Part shown: positions 5,255 to 6,231 of the stretch, one piece after another
Numbering within the stretch: position 1 is the first letter of the stretch
Layout: each line of letters begins with the position of its first letter
Origin: Pseudomonas sp.
GTDB lineage: Bacteria > Pseudomonadota > Gammaproteobacteria > Pseudomonadales > Pseudomonadaceae
Assembly (NCBI GenBank): GCA_003525045.1
Contig: DQGF01000335.1
Coordinates: 4,455-10,685 of the forward strand
Reading direction: 5' to 3'
DNA: 6,231 nucleotides
Position numbers and translations under genes: made by a program
Notes under the pieces: model-generated
Seen by the model: only the letters and a program-made list of their open reading frames with translations
Told to the model about the DNA's origin: nothing
Databases searched by the model: none

Positions 5255-6231
5255 ATGGATAAGGAAGACATACGTCGCAGCAAGGTGCGTCTCGGCGACC
5301 TGTTGATCGACGCCGGGCTGCTCAACGACATCCAGTTGCAGCGAGCCTTGCAGGAACAAAAACGTACCGGCTTCAAGCTCGGACGGACCGTTGTCGACCT
5401 TGGCTTCGTCGACGAGGTGCGCCTGCTGACCGCCTTGTCCGAGCAATTGAACATCTCCTTTATCGAACTCAAGCACTTCAAGTTCGACAAAGCCCTGGTG
5501 CAAACGCTGCCTGAAGCTGTGGCCCGACGCTTCCGTGTCATCGTTCTGTCCCGGTTGGGCGAAGGCCTGGTGGTGGGCATGAGCGACCCGCTCGATTTGT
5601 TCGCACTGGACGAGATGGACCGTTTGCTCAAGACCAGCGTCCAGCCCGCCGTGGTCCGTGAGGCTGAACTGCTGACGGCCCTCGACATGCTGTACCGGCG
5701 CACCAGCGAGATGGACTTGATCGCTGGCGAACTCGAAGGCGAACTCAAGGACAACGACTTCGACCTGTCCGCGCTGGGCGCCGATAGCAACAGCGAAGCC
5801 CCGGTGGTGCGGCTGTTGAAAACGTTGTTTGAAGATGCGGTGCAAATGAGAGCATCGGACATCCATATCGAACCCGGCGAGGGCATCTTGCGCATTCGCC
5901 AGCGTATCGACGGAGTGCTCAGCGAGCACATCATGAAAGAAGCGCGGGTGGCCTCGGCACTGGTCATGCGCCTGAAAATCATGTCCGGCCTGGACATTTC
6001 CGAGAAGCGCTTGCCCCAGGATGGCCGCTTCAATATCCGGGTCAAGAACCACACCATCGACGTGCGGATGTCGACCATGCCGGTGCAGTTCGGCGAGTCG
6101 GTGGTCATGCGTCTGCTGGATCAGACTCACGGCATTACCAGCCTCGACGCGGGCGGCATGCCGGCGCCAATGCTGGCGCGTTTTCGCCAGTTGTTGCAGC
6201 GGCCTTTCGGCCTGGTGCTGGTCACCGGCCC
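5255..6231 (+). CDS. mshE: MSHA pilus extension ATPase MshE, N-terminal part (c-di-GMP-binding MshEN domain plus start of GspE/PilB-type ATPase)
   Basis: The frame runs open from ATG 5255 to the window end: 325 full codons plus two bases, a little over half of the family's usual 570 or so residues. Residues 12-64 hold two 24-residue MshEN motifs with a 5-residue spacer (R12-Q35 and K41-Q64), known in Vibrio MshE to bind cyclic di-GMP. The rest of the N-terminal domain runs to about 150. After an acidic linker comes the N2-type domain of the secretion ATPases with RASDIHIEP (199-207), EKRLPQDGR (250-258) and DVRMSTMPVQFGESVVMRLL. The window ends at LVLVTGP, the first part of Walker A, so catalytic motifs lie outside. 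It is a cytoplasmic hexameric motor that drives pilin polymerisation. In-frame TAA at 5246-5248 fixes the start; the 18-base gap from mshN shows no promoter that I can support. Confidence 0.95.
   Translation, partial: MDKEDIRRSKVRLGDLLIDAGLLNDIQLQRALQEQKRTGFKLGRTVVDLGFVDEVRLLTALSEQLNISFIELKHFKFDKALVQTLPEAVARRFRVIVLSRLGEGLVVGMSDPLDLFALDEMDRLLKTSVQPAVVREAELLTALDMLYRRTSEMDLIAGELEGELKDNDFDLSALGADSNSEAPVVRLLKTLFEDAVQMRASDIHIEPGEGILRIRQRIDGVLSEHIMKEARVASALVMRLKIMSGLDISEKRLPQDGRFNIRVKNHTIDVRMSTMPVQFGESVVMRLLDQTHGITSLDAGGMPAPMLARFRQLLQRPFGLVLVTG
5288..5446 (+). other. Tandem c-di-GMP-binding MshEN motif in MshE
   Basis: Codons 12-64 encode RLGxxLIxxGLLxxxxLxxxLxxQ (residues 12-35), five residues KRTGF, then KLGxxVVxxGFVxxxxLxxxLxxQ (41-64). 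All consensus positions and the five-residue spacing fit; only the first position of the second copy is Lys rather than Arg, a conservative change. This predicts direct control of the ATPase by cyclic di-GMP. Confidence 0.88.

Noticed and set aside
5149..6130. Two overlapping minus-strand open frames (319 and 292 codons) opposite mshE
   Set aside because: They lie over a strongly conserved MshE on the plus strand, and neither product shows a known motif. One is Ser/Arg-rich and the other His/Gln-rich, typical of antisense shadows.

Overview
The window is one densely packed plus-strand block carrying seven genes of an MSHA-type (mannose-sensitive haemagglutinin) type IV pilus biogenesis operon, in the order mshI(3' end)-mshJ-mshK-mshL-mshM-mshN-mshE(5' part). 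This is the gene order known from Vibrio and Shewanella MSHA loci. GC-rich third codon positions and the style of the proteins suggest a gammaproteobacterium, most likely a Pseudomonas; genus is inference from sequence feel, not from a search.

Layout: bases 1-293 hold the C-terminal end of a PilN-like inner-membrane protein (MshI). Bases 290-958 encode the PilO/GspM-like MshJ, 951-1283 a small secreted PilP/GspC-like protein (MshK), 1280-2914 the lipoprotein secretin MshL, 2919-3845 an ExeA-like AAA+ ATPase with one C-terminal membrane segment (MshM), 3842-5236 a membrane-anchored periplasmic TPR protein (MshN), and 5255 to the window end the first ~325 residues of the extension ATPase MshE, cut just as its Walker A begins. 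Neighbouring genes overlap by 4 or 8 bases at four of six junctions. The other two gaps are 4 and 18 bases, so only 22 bases are outside genes. No promoter, terminator, RNA gene, mobile element or CRISPR array is visible; the operon must start upstream and continue downstream.

How the parts work together: MshI, MshJ and MshK form the inner-membrane alignment platform; MshL forms the outer-membrane pore; MshM and MshN look like a GspA/GspB (ExeA/ExeB)-type pair that probably helps place the secretin through the peptidoglycan; MshE powers pilus extension. MshE carries an intact tandem 24-residue MshEN motif, so pilus extension is predicted to be switched by cyclic di-GMP. The system is a known type rather than an undescribed one; the most interesting points are the c-di-GMP site, the MshM/MshN resemblance to ExeA/ExeB, and the Asn/Gly-rich insert in the secretin.
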